Source: Varroa destructor (taxonomy: Eukaryota; Arthropoda; Arachnida; Mesostigmata; Varroidae). Taken from it: 64,000 nucleotides of DNA. Below, one piece after another: positions 37,414 to 49,560 of the stretch (position 1 is its first letter; every line of letters begins with the position of its first letter). The DNA is taken from positions 3,865,960-3,929,959 of the forward strand of contig NW_019211454.1 in the NCBI RefSeq assembly GCF_002443255.2. The letters are read 5' to 3'. Made by a program: the position numbers and the translations under genes. The notes below the pieces were generated by a model, which was given only the letters and a program-made list of their open reading frames with translations, had not been told where the DNA came from and searched no databases.

Positions 37414-38829
37414 GCTGTAAACAAATTTGCAAAAACAAACGCGCAAAAAACAATCGAAGCACTTATTTGTAATGAGCAAGTTTTCAGCACACACAACTGC
37501 TACCAATTTTTTGGCACCACTATATTGTGTACAGCAAGAGTAATGCGTTTCACTGTGGCTGACTTTTGCATATGTATAGTCATTCGCGTGTTGTTGGTGT
37601 CACGAACCCCAGAGGTCACACGGTAATGCTAGTTCTATCTTTTGCGACCTGTATCGGCCTTCATGAATTGACTTCGATTAGTTTATCCACGAACTTACTT
37701 GACATTACCTTGAAGCACTTAAGTTTACAAGTACCGGTGCTTTATATTACCTATAGTGCCTACGAGTTTGCCTTATGCGGGAGCGTGCACAATGAATTAC
37801 CAAATGGCACGAACCAATTAGGCAGTCTTACCTAACCAACCTGCACTGTAGCTCGACAACGCAAGCACGCCATCGTGTTAATATTACATCCGTATCAGCA
37901 TCATCAGATCGTATTTAAGACTGATAAATACTGAGGTTACCTCTGTCACAGATGATCTCTAGCTGATTAATTATAATAGTAATATAAATAATTTCGAACT
38001 TTGGAAAATGGTGTACAGGCTATTCACTCATTTTCGGCAGAGTGTTGTAGGCATAATACCCTATTACTAAACCTATCGTAACTAGTAGTCTATTTCTGGT
38101 TAGGTTTAGCACCACAAGGTGAATTAGCTTCGGGTATCAATTTTTCGAAACTATCGTTTTTCCACAATTCAATATCCATAACGGCCGTTTATCTGGTCAT
38201 AGCCGGTGAGGTATCAAGGTCATTGTTGTTTTTCATTTTGAAAATCGATTGTGGTGGACTACCGGAATAGACAGCCAAATTCAGTTGTTGTTGTTGTTTG
38301 TTTGTTTGTTTGTGGGTCTCATCGCATTGCAAGTATTTACCTGCGCCGATTCGTATCGAAAACCGGACGTCCTTCTTTATCGAAGCTAACAGTCACAAAG
38401 GCATTATTTGTAATTCATTCGTTTAAGCAATAACTTGATTATTTTTGATAAACAGAGACAACAATGTAAGTCAAGTGGCTTGTCACTGACGGTTATTTAT
38501 CGAACGAACTACTTCCGACAAGATTGTCCTTGTCATGTGCTATGTGCTCGGTCATCGGTGATGATTTCATCCACAATGGCACATACCAGCTTGGACAATC
38601 GGTTATTGTATATTGTATATGCCGTTGACAACAATATAAAAAACCGAAACGGCAAACTGTATTAAGCCTTTCCAAGATAATTTGCTCTAAAAAAGTCTAT
38701 TTGCTTTAAAATTAGCTACAGCCAAAACAGCTAAGACGATTTTGCAGCCGTTACTAGTATATCAAATGTGCATATGTATAGCCACCGTTGTGGGTATTTG
38801 TCTCTATTTGACAACGGGGTCTGCTTCCG

Positions 38830-38882
38830 ACCTACCCCAGTGGTAAAGTGAGCTTGGTCGTAAATCGACCAACTCAAATCAA
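38830..38882 (+). repeat. tRNA-like SINE remnant with anticodon-arm-like hairpin
   Basis: CCCCAGTGGTAAAGTGAGC (A-box-like) is followed by a perfect 7-bp hairpin, TTGGTCG-TAAAT-CGACCAA, and CTCAAATC in the B-box position. There is no acceptor stem. It resembles the element at 18695. Confidence 0.3.
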
Positions 38883-41865
38883 AAGACCGACTCGTAAAGA
38901 TTATTATTAATTATCGTTAATTAATTATTTACCTTTTACATCGAATTCTCCCATTGCGGTGGCAAAGTCCTGCAATAACCGCGAACACACTTCCTATTTC
39001 CCGCCAAATAGTAACTTTAAAAAACCCGCCAAACATAACGCGCGACCCTTAACACTCTATTATCGAACAATCACCTCAACTTATCAATTTAACTAATCAA
39101 AATATAGCTACGGTGGTACTACTACTCTGTCTAGGTAGTATTATTGATAACAGGTGCAAAATAAGCGTAAATGCTAAAACCAGAAGAGAATTATTATAGC
39201 CATGAATCTATCAACCAAAAGTCACCGCGACAGGGGTTATTATCATTTCACAAGCCAGAGACGAAGGATAGTATTAGACATTATGAAATGCTATATTTGG
39301 CCATCTAAATCTCATGACTACATATACAGACCAGTTTCTACACTGTCTGCAAAATGGCCAATGTAAGTATTAATGTCCGGAGTAAAAAGAAGTGTTGTTC
39401 GTAAACAAGTGAATTTGGTTAGAAAATGAAATTAAACGAAAACAATTAGAAAAAAAATTAATATATGATAGGTAACAATAAAGAAAATAATAACTGAACT
39501 TTAATTCGAGGTCACATGACATGGTGGCCCCATTAGGAGCCCATTTCGTAGTCGTCCAGTATTCTAACGGACTTTTGGATTACGCGTTCGCGTGTGAACG
39601 AGAAACGTGCCTTTTTTATATGAAGGCGTACTTAAATTATTATTAAAAAAAAAATAAAACTTACGATGTGAAACGCCTATCCCTTTAATGCTGTAACTAC
39701 TCAATTATTGATTTTTGTCGCTATTCTCGTAGTCGTAGAATTGTAGAGAAGAATTGTAGAAAACCAATAATTGTTATCTATATTAATTGACCACTTGTTT
39801 GTAAACTGCTTAGGTCCTTTCGGTTGCAAGATATACGGCCTTATTTCAAATGCAGAATTAAAACAACACTATTTTCTCAGAGCAAATTGGTTGTTTATGA
39901 AACCTTCAAAGTCAATCGGAGAACAACCTATTCCCCTCTGGCACCCTACAGATTGGTTATTTGTGATTGAGCATTAGATACGTTCCTACTAAACATAACA
40001 TGTAATCGGCTTTTGTTGCAGAAGTCGAATACGACGGCCGGTATCTCAGAAAATGTCCTTCCGACTATTTTTCATTAGCAGTGTTTTGCCTACCAAATCA
40101 ATAAGCTAATTTCGATATGGCATATGTGGACTACACGATACTGATAGCACATCGTAGCTAAATTAGTGTCAGAGTCGTTAGAGAAAGCTACGATATAAGA
40201 GAAGAAATTGATCATTCATAATAAACTGAATTTCGAACGGAAGCCAGTTCTCTACGTTCGACCCTGTTTCTATCACGGGACCACTTTGACAGTGACAACG
40301 ACGGAGAAAGGAGTGCAGAAATGAAAATCGTCCACTCAAGTTTGCCAGTAGAGACAAACCGTTTTCATCTTGCAGCCATCTTTACCGGCAAGCAAATCAT
40401 TGCCCTTCCGTTGGCTATAGGTCCTTCAGGTTAACTTTATGAGATTGCAGCGATTTTGCAAAGAAGGCTGAACTGTAATTGTTTCTCTGATGTTTGTAGA
40501 CAGCGCGCTTCAGGGTCTGTCGTCTGTTTTGAAGTCCCGTAGAAGACTCTCTGAGTACAACACGTGAATTGAAAACTGTCTAATTTCTAAATCTAAAATG
40601 ATTCTTTCAGTTACCGTCCCACGATTAACCACTTAAGCATTGACTGGTCTTAGACAAACAAATCAACCTCAAATTAAATAGATAAGAGAAATTTAAAGTC
40701 TTAATGGCTAAAGCTGAACTATTTCTGATGAAGATTAAAAAAAACCAAAAAGACATGCAATTGTTGTTCAAATTCTTATTAAAAATAGTAAACGGCGGTA
40801 CGATATTTACTAATTTTGCCTGTCCGGCACAGTGCTGCCCACATTATTAAGCCATTCATATGAAGCATTGTTCGCCATATTTATATGTAGTCGCTTACCG
40901 ATTTCATATGACAACTTGTTAACATATACTGTAATGGAAACGAAATACATAAGAAAGAAGGCAACGTGAGAAGCTATATTTTCCTATGATGCTTACAAAC
41001 ATTCACCTCTTGCGCAAGCCCAGTTCAGTAAGTAACTACACCGTGCGGGGTGGGGGCTTCCATTGTGTATTCATTCGCTGCACGGGTCCCTCAATTACGG
41101 ATAGAATAGCACAAATTCACTATGAGAACACGTGACCTGGCCGAAACAGCAGATGCTTGAAGTTCTAAACCGTTTCATAGTTACAACTTCTGGGTCGACG
41201 TGTAAACAAATACACAATCGGGAAGCGCTATATTTTCCAACCCACACATTTAACAATTTTAGTCAGTCAATCCATTCGCATGTAACGTAGTTAGATACAA
41301 TTCAAATTCGCACATTAGATGAGCTTCAACTAAGGCAGTGATAAAATTTCTCACGACGATTTAAAGCTTGTCTGAACAGCATTGTCAGGAAAATTCCCTA
41401 AATCTCTGCAGATTTTTCCCTTGAAGACAAAAATTCTGGATCTGATCCTAAGTAACGACTCTGCGGTCATGGCTCATATCTTATACGCAACACCGGTCGA
41501 TCGATAACGTGTATGCAAATGTTTGCTGAACAACAATCAAGCAGATAGGAACACGATGTCTCCTATAAGGAAACAGGGGAACAAAAACGTATGTTTCTTT
41601 TTTCTTTTCTGCACTTGTACCACAGATATAGTATATAAGAGCTTTTTATCGATCCATGTGCACACGTCGTTTATATTTCTAGGACTAATTTTTCACTATG
41701 ATTCTTTTAGCCAGTCTGAAGTAGTTCTTCGATAGGCTGTTCCACTCGCACATAATTCATAGAAATCATAATAACAACAACAAAAGCAGCGTATAAAAGA
41801 TAGGAATCCTGTCCCTGTAGCCCGTTTGATCTTGCCACTAATAAGGCCATAAGTTGACGCAGGTA

Positions 41866-41887
41866 ATGATCATCATCATCATCATCA
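41866..41887. repeat. (ATC)n triplet repeat
   Basis: Six ATC units after TGATC. Confidence 0.9.
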
Positions 41888-44800
41888 CCCGTGCGCGCCT
41901 AATCACAAACGACATTTGCCGCGATGGTTGCGTTGCCAAAGCAGGAAAGACAGCTGATTCGAACAAATGCTGAGCGGGACGCACGTAGTTCGTTCGGAAG
42001 CAAAAAAAATTGTAAGATGATTAAGCAAGGCATCATAAGTAATAGAAGTTGAATTAAATTGCTGAAATCTTAGCTACAGTGAGTAGGCCCCAGCGAATAT
42101 CGGGCCAGTTTACATACGGTTTATGGAGGCAAAGTCCTTTGAGAACACCCTGTCAGTGGCATTAAAAGGTGACAAAGCCAAGACGAATAGTTATTTCTTT
42201 GTTTGTTATTGAATTAGGACAAGATGAATCATACATCCGCAATTTTCTGCCACATTGTAAAACATATTGGGATCGTCGATCGCGTTTGTCAATTATCACG
42301 CTATCAACACGTGAAAATCACTGGGTTTCTAGAAGCACTTAGCATCACCCATTTTTTCATCTACCACCTACAACAAAAGTCAATGTACATTTTATCAAGC
42401 TCTTAGCTATTCACATTAATTAATTATTAGTTGAAATTATAGATTTATATTTGTTCGATGAACTTGTCTTCCAAACCAATCACTATCATTTAGTAAACCC
42501 CTTCTAATAGGACCACACATTGGGCTCAAACTTTTCAGGGCATCTGTGTCGTTCAGGGCATAACTATAGAAGTGTTAATCAATTAACAAACAATGACTTT
42601 AATATGACCACTTGTTCTTTACAAGTTGCATAACGTACCAACACCTTATGAAATAAGGTGGAATAACGGGTAACCCTGAAGTAGGATTATACTCTTGAGC
42701 ATATATGATGTTGATATGTAAATCTTTTTAACATAGTCACAGCAACGATCAACAAACGAAAAATGCCGTTGTCCAAGTTTCATTACGGTTGGTACGTACG
42801 CCCGTTAACGGTACCATTTTTCACAACAAAGAACATTGATTGCGGTTTGTTAACACAGACGACCATAAGTACCGTAATGTAATCAACCCTGCAGAGATAC
42901 GTTCTTCGACTATGGCCGCGATTACGTCACATATAGTCAAATATGGTTGTATACAAAGTTCTACGATTTTGTCTTCCCCTCGCCAACTTGATTGATCATT
43001 TAAGCTCATTAGCTTACTGGAACAAGGTGTGACTTCCAAGCCTTATAAGCCTACGCACCAGTTTCGCTCTCAGCTCTTGTCGGCTTTTAATGCACGACAT
43101 CAACCTCAGTTAAAGGTCTCCCAGTTCGACCGTCTATCTGCATGTATTTTTCTACAATGTCAGGCTACCTCAAGCTGCTTAAACATTAGCTGTTTCTGTA
43201 TGTTGAACATCAACTTGGGTTTTCCATAAAAGTTGCACAACGGCACACTAAGCAACTATTACTATATATGCGTGCATTTAACGTTTGCTAGAATTACGTA
43301 GAAGTACAGAGATCGCTCAGCCACTGAACGTAAATGATGGCGCCATGACATACTAGACATAAATAGATACGGCCTAAAATACGTACTGGGCAACATTTAG
43401 CCAAGCTTTAATTGACCAAATGCAGATTCATTATATCGAATTACACTAAACATTCAGTCAAAGGGTATTTTGGTTATACCGAACCAAGACCTCATTAGGA
43501 TATCTTGGTTGAGAGAGAACTCCAATGACAACGTTGACAACCAAAAAAAAATGCCATTTGTTGTAAAGTCTTCTTATTTAATTCTACTCGCAGAATGTTA
43601 AACGTGTATTGGCCTGCGATTACGAGCGACATTAGGACGAAGAGAAAAATTTTAGTTTTAAAATAAATACGCATTGTGCTCTATCGTTCAGAAACAACGG
43701 TTTGCCTAACAAAGTGTGCCTTATAGCATCCGAACAAGTGTCGTCAAGGCTCGATTCGATTTTAATCGTGAGACGCAAATATGCAAAAAAAAAAGAATGT
43801 CGCTAGAATCTTCTAACGAAAGACTGATGCCTGCAGTTTGGACGCCATGGCATTGAGTCAAACATGTGTAGGCAAGTTGAAGTTTGATCTCTTTCTAATT
43901 GAAGTGCAGAGTACTTAGTTTTTATTTATTTTTTTAATTAATTAAGCAGTCCTTGACAAATGAAACCTTTTGGAACTAAGTATTGAATACAGTAAGTAGA
44001 CCCTTTGAACTGGGATCTAAATACTGAGGGCTCTGATCGAGGAACCTGAAGTTATACACAACAAGCCTATATTAGCTGAAGTTATGCCAAAATATATTTC
44101 TAACGGGGTTAAGCATATCTTTTGTCTTTCTACATGACGATACCACAGGTTGAAACGATGCAAAATAAAATAGAGCCAAGTCAAGGGCTATGTATAAGCC
44201 GAAACGTTTGTGAATCCTTCGTATACTGCCTCGTACTGCATGCGTCTGTTGTAACAACAGTAGGTAAGTGTCGAGGGTTAAGCCTGTACGTGTACGGTAA
44301 ACTCTAATCTATTCAGCTGCTTTCCGTGATTTCGTTTATTTTCCCTGGCTTGTTATTCATATTTGTCGTTGTGTTGATCAGTTGCAGCATCTGTTTATAA
44401 AGGCGGCAAATAACGTGCATTTACGCAACCACAGCTACGCCAAATGTCTACATTGGTTATAAGAACTACTAAAGTCTATTAATGATAAATCTTAACTAGA
44501 GTAGATATGAAGAAAAGAAGAAAGAAAGAGTATCTATTTTCAATATTGCTCGTTTAATAATCGCCATCAGCAGTACCACAATGCATTGCAGTTCTCATAA
44601 TTTCAGCTCGTCTCTTTGGATTAGCAGACGACGCGACCCAATTTTCAATGTCGTGAATGAGAAGCGGACTTAACTTTCTACTACAACGTTAAATAGAAAA
44701 ACAGAATTATGGTTTGTCTGAGAATCAACTTTCAATTGTCAGCTGCAATGTCGTTCGGGAACAGAGACGCTTCCTTTTGGGAAGTAAAGTCAATAAATAT

Positions 44801-45884
44801 TACGTTTTATAAAGATTTCTTCTAACAGGTAATAGCGTTCGTTTTTGCCATGTCAGTACATGCGACGGATAAACAAAATGGGTGCGCAACCGGCAGCCTT
44901 TAAAAATGACAGTACGGTCAATCCCGATAGCTACATTTAGCGTTGCCTTGATAGAGATTCCGTGATCTATAAAAAAAAAAAGTTTTATTGGAATTTCGAA
45001 AAGTCCCATGAGTTGAATTTTCTACTTTTAATATATATTATTATTCTTTAAGAAACATTCATTTATGAATTTTCTTAATAAACAATCAGAAAAAGTTGTA
45101 TGTTTGTCTAACCATAGCAAAACACATACTGTAACAACTAGTTTCGCCATCATGCTGTCATAATCGGATGAATGCCTATAAGGGACTGGAAAAGAGACTC
45201 AAATCATCATGATTTTCACCCGACCTTACATGAACATGAACAAATGCGTACTATGTCATGAAACGAAATGGGATTTGTCATATAATTAGTTCGGATGGTA
45301 CACTGTAGCACTGCAAATAAGCATCTTTATACGGTCTTATTGCTAAATTGAGAATATTGTAATACTGTAATGACAGTTACGGTAGACTATCGCTCATCTG
45401 GAGGAGAAAATCATTTGAAATGAATAACTCTGTTATTATTATGTGTAGCAATTACCATCTAAGTCTCAGCTATAAATGATAACACTTCTTATGCCGTCAC
45501 CGTAGACGATCGTCGTAAACTGTTGTTTTTCGGCTACTGCAGCAACGCCCTCTACGACGGCTATGGCATACGCCGTTTCGTTGACATTAGTTTGAAATCC
45601 TGTTGTGCTTTGCCGGTTCATTCATTTAAGAGTTAGTAGTAGCTAAATAGCGAGTCCAGCGAATTGCCGGAGGAGGGAGTCGTTCGAGCTTCCCAGCGCG
45701 CGCAAACACAACATGTATCAATAAAACAAAATAAACCTATACAATTTTTTGTTATTGTCGTTTTTATTGTTACCGCTGTTCTTGTCCCCTGAAGAAATAT
45801 TAGTTTTAAATCTCAATACTTTGGACTTTTACCCAATGCTTGAGAGGTTTGGTTCTTGCCAGCACGAACTGAAGTGTGTCCACT

Positions 45885-45955
45885 GCGGGCTTTGAACCTA
45901 GACCGCTAGGTATCACTAGGCGAATACGTTGCTACTACACTGTTACGGAAATGGT
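45885..45955 (-). repeat. tRNA-like SINE remnant
   Basis: On the minus strand GGTTCAAAGCC (45898-45888) matches the Pol III B box with one difference. AGTAGCAACGTATTCGCC lies at A-box distance upstream. A tRNA cloverleaf does not close. Confidence 0.35.
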
Positions 45956-46248
45956 ATCTATCTTCATCACCTGAAGATGTCTTCGTTGTGTTTCTCAAAC
46001 CCACCTCTCGTGACTGCTTTCCTATGAAGCGTTTTCAGTTGTCTCCGTTTGCACGTTCTTGATGTCGCTTTACATCGTACGCGTTGTTTTCAGTCTCTCT
46101 GCATATATTAGGTGCGCGAATCGGAAGCTCAGCCACTGCGAGCTGCTATGGTCGTCTTTTGCGTCGCCGCTGTTGTTATTGTTCATGATGACAATGATCA
46201 TGTTGGTGGTAGCCGCTGTATTGGCCAACGTCTACGAAGTGCCCCCGT

Positions 46249-46285
46249 GAGCCGCCGCCGCCGCCGCCGCCGCCGCCGCTGCTGC
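46249..46285. repeat. (GCC)n triplet repeat, about nine units
   Basis: CCGCCG run within the GC-rich block. Unusual in this AT-rich window; CpG-containing, so a marker for a promoter or 5' UTR. Confidence 0.95.
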
Positions 46286-46443
46286 CCCCTAATGATAACA
46301 TGACCATCAGTTTCGTTAAGAACAGCAACAACTTATAGCAGCTGTTTGTATTAATGCGCTGCTCCTTCGTTTGATCTTTGAGTCGGCGAGCGGTATTCGA
46401 AACAGCGACATCACTGGAGAGTCCGCATCAGCCTGTGAATGGA

Positions 46444-46659
46444 TCAGTGGAACGTTCCGTGTGTTGCTGTCCCTCTGTCTCCCTTTATATTCTCTTGCAC
46501 GACGAACCGTTGCGTTCTGTTTCCCTCCATTTGAACGAGCGCCGCGGCGGCAGCGAGCGCCAACGACGATCGATCGCTGCTACCCTCGTAGCAATTGTCG
46601 TCGTCGTCGTCGCCGCCGCCACCACCACCACTGGCGGCTGCTGCCGCTTCCTTCTCCAT
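46444..46659 (-). CDS. Candidate Ala/Gly/Asp-rich ORF in GC-rich block upstream of lilli
   Basis: Minus-strand ATG at 46659, TGA at the left end, about 71 codons. It reads MEKEAAAAASGGGGGG, DDDDD, then NCYEGSSDRSSLALAAAAAL and a mixed tail, VQMEGNRTQRFVVQENIKG. Homopolymer-rich starts of this kind are common in arthropod nuclear regulators. It is in the sense of lilli and 9 kb upstream of its first recognised exon, so it may be an upstream ORF or an alternative 5' exon. No good donor joins it to lilli. Triplet repeats can also create such frames by chance. Confidence 0.25.
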   Translation of the reverse strand: MEKEAAAAASGGGGGGDDDDDNCYEGSSDRSSLALAAAAALVQMEGNRTQRFVVQENIKGDRGTATHGTFH

Positions 46660-47320
46660 CTCCAGCTGTTGGCTAGGCACTGGACGTCAGGGAAGGCCGA
46701 CAGTTGGTCGGGCGCAGAGAGTGGCACTATTGCGATTCCTGCTGCTGGTAGTAATGATAATGGTGGCTCTACAGGCTATTCACAGACAGAGCAGCAATAG
46801 TCAGTGCTGAGTTGTGGCACGATGACGGTGATGCTAGCCGCGGTCAGCCGAAGCCGCATCTCGACAACGGCTCGACAAAGCCATGCTGTGATGACCAACG
46901 CATGCTCGCTGCATCGCCAGATATTGGGTCGTTCTATCGAAATAGCATAGGGAGCACCCTCCGGGCCTACGGCACGGTACGACTATGGCGCGCTGCCGGC
47001 GTGGGCAACAAAAGCAAGGCTGCGTACTTCTTACGCTTACGTTGTTGCCGCTGCAGTCGATCTTGCTTGCCAGGACGCTTGCTTATCCCACTATTTAGCT
47101 GATTCCTCTGGCGCCACCCACGGGTAACTACTACGGCTTTTTGCACCTTTGCTGTTACCGCTGCAGCTGTTCTAATAGTTGCATCCTATATGCGCGGCGC
47201 AACACAGTTCGTCGCGGCCATAGACTAACGCACTAACGACAGTAGCGACGATAGCAGCCGTTGCGGTAGAAGCAGATCCTCCTTCCAGACGCCTACTATT
47301 GCTCTCATGGCTGCGGAATT

Positions 47321-48869
47321 AAGGAGTAGTATAGCCGCAGACGGGGGAACAACAGCAATGGAGTTGGTAAGAACGGATGCAAGCGGGTGACAATCCGGGC
47401 AACATTAAGCACGCCCCAGAAGCTACAAAGTGAGAGCTTTCCAACAATAGAAACAACACATACAATACAATATACCGTAGGACATATGTGTACACATGGT
47501 GTTTAAAAAATGGATAAATATGCATGTTAGCGTGTCCAAAGTAAAATTTGTAATGCTTTTGTTTTTTTTTTGTTTTTTTTTAATATCTAAATAGGGAAAA
47601 TATTTTAACGAAATAGTTTGCATGTGTTAGAGGTGTCATTCCTGACGGGCATGTTTGTTCGATATAATAATTATATAGCGTGATTACAGTTTTAATTAAG
47701 GACCTAAATAACTTACTAGTCGTTTCTAAATATTTCCGCCTTAATTCACAAGTAATTTATACCATATACGAAGAATCCTATCGAAAATAAATGTTAGGCT
47801 GATGATACCAGACAGAAAGTCTCAAAAGTACTCGAAACGGCCGAAGAGCTCAAAAGTGTCAAAAGACGTGAGAAGTCCCTAAAAAACTAGCCACTTGAGT
47901 TTATCTGAGCATCGAATTGGCAATTGATCTTCTGCTCTGTATATAAAAAGAAAAAGTAACTGTATCAAAAGCGGCTTTTTGATACATTCTTCAAGGCCTT
48001 TAAATGTTAACACCAGTGAGGTTCTTTTGATTTGCCTAATAAAGGCCTTTTCTAATTTTTTTTTGGAATCACTGGTAGTGACAAGTTATAACTTAGGTCA
48101 TTGATTTGCGGCAAAAAAAATGTTTAATCTTGCGGCAGTTTTTCCAGTGGGGAAAGACTAAATAATAACTGAGCTTCGCTCTAATTCTGAAAATGACGCA
48201 TTGTTGTTCGCCATAGCGAATTTGTTGTCTTCTAGAGAGAATTGGCTTCCTCTTGGTATCGCTACTAGCGCACGGACGCATTTCACCTATGATAAACTGC
48301 CCGATAAAATGTTCCTCAATATAAACGTAACACCCTGTAGACTAGACATACCTGCGCCTACCTAGTGTTGGTAGGGTTGGAATTGATGTGATTCGTCCAT
48401 TTAGGCCACCGACAACTGTAGGTCGAGTACACATTAACAGTTATCCTGTCGCAATCATCCTGCTTCATCTAACCCATTATACCCCTGTAGTTATTAGTTT
48501 ATCGTAATATGTTCACCAGGGGCTCAGTCAGCTCTGGATTTGTTGCCCTCGTAATAAGTTGGCTCTTGATACATTTACTCTGAAAAATATATGTGAACCG
48601 AGTCGGCCTTAGGCCGTCGTTTAGTCGACGTTCTGATTGATCTAATCAACAACCCTATGAACTCTGTGCATATATATATATATATGAAGCTGTTACAAAG
48701 GAATCTGATGGATTTTAAATTAGGAGATCTTTGATCTTCGCGCCGCTAGCAGCGGAACTTTGGCTGGTAAATACTTTAATATTCTAGAGATTTTTGAGCG
48801 AAAACTGATTGGATTCACTCGAGGATGAATAAGTCCAGAAGAAGAAAACCTCTAGTCTTAAAAATCATC
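47321..48869. other. AT-rich intergenic/intronic sequence
   Basis: No gene recognised. Poly(T) runs at about 47560-47580. Confidence 0.5.
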
Positions 48870-49560
48870 GCTTAGTGCTCAGACTTTCGCTTGTCAGAGG
48901 CCAGAACGCCGCGGAATTTCATCGGGGGTTGATGAACATGTTGGGTAAGGAAGCCTTAAGCAAAAGTATAGTACGTAAATGGTGCCAACATTTGGTATGC
49001 TGGCACCATTCACAGAACGAAGACTGGGGTGTTGAAAACTAGCGACGAGGTGACCATATATCGGAATCCGATGGACAAGAGGCTTTCCGCGAAAACAAAG
49101 CTTTGTTTCGAAGGGCTCTGTCGGTCAAAATTGGCCTTATTATGGGAATTATAACCCAAATATTAAAAATACGCAAACTAAGTAATATGGAGCCCATGAA
49201 TTGGTACCAGGCCGATACAAATGCGTGTAATGTATTCTGCGTGAAACTTGTGGAGCTTCAATTCGCCTGAAGAATACAGTCATAGACCAGATATGATTAA
49301 ATCTCTAGCGTCGCGCCGAGAAAGACCAGACGTGAGAATGGCGTCGCCTTGTAGAAAACTTAAAAATAGAACAGAAATCAGGGACATTTGTTACAATGAG
49401 ATACTCACTGAAAACAAACAGTAAATGCTATTTTAAGTACCTCAAGGAACTTGTTAGTACGGCAATCGAAAGCACGTAGTCTTGTCGCCTGACGACAGCG
49501 CCAGATCTCATCGTCATGCCCCAATTATTTTCTAGATTCAACAAGAGAATCTCGAATACT
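48870..49560 (+). mobile_element. Decayed mariner-type transposase fragment
   Basis: Plus-strand translation from 48880 gives LRLSLVRGQNAAEFHRGLM, NMLGKEALSKSIVRKWCQHL, the first HTH of a mariner transposase. A degraded linker follows (ITQILKIRKLS near 49160, like the ILKEELKMRKVS of mariners). Then DDSARSHRH at about 49491 resembles the HDNARPH catalytic block. Several stops and shifts interrupt it, so it is inactive. It is an independent insertion from the one in the lilli intron, as the retained segments differ. Confidence 0.65.

Larger units (their letters stand above)
37414..45600. other. Region upstream of first lilli coding exon (probable 5' intron)
   Basis: An acceptor (TTTGTTTACAG) ends one base before the lilli ATG, so this sequence begins as intron of lilli on the minus strand. 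How far the intron extends is unknown. It is AT-rich, with no protein-coding ORF recognised and one tRNA-like repeat. Confidence 0.5.
45600..47320. promoter_or_regulatory. GC- and CpG-triplet-rich block, candidate promoter/5' exon region
   Basis: Abrupt rise in GC and in CpG-containing triplets (GCC, GTC, GCG) relative to both sides. It holds the GCC repeat and an Ala/Gly/Asp-rich minus-strand ORF. On the minus strand, GTAAGCGTAAGA at about 47045-47033 gives two overlapping donor-like sites. Arthropod first exons often look like this. Assignment to lilli is an inference from strand and proximity. Confidence 0.35.
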
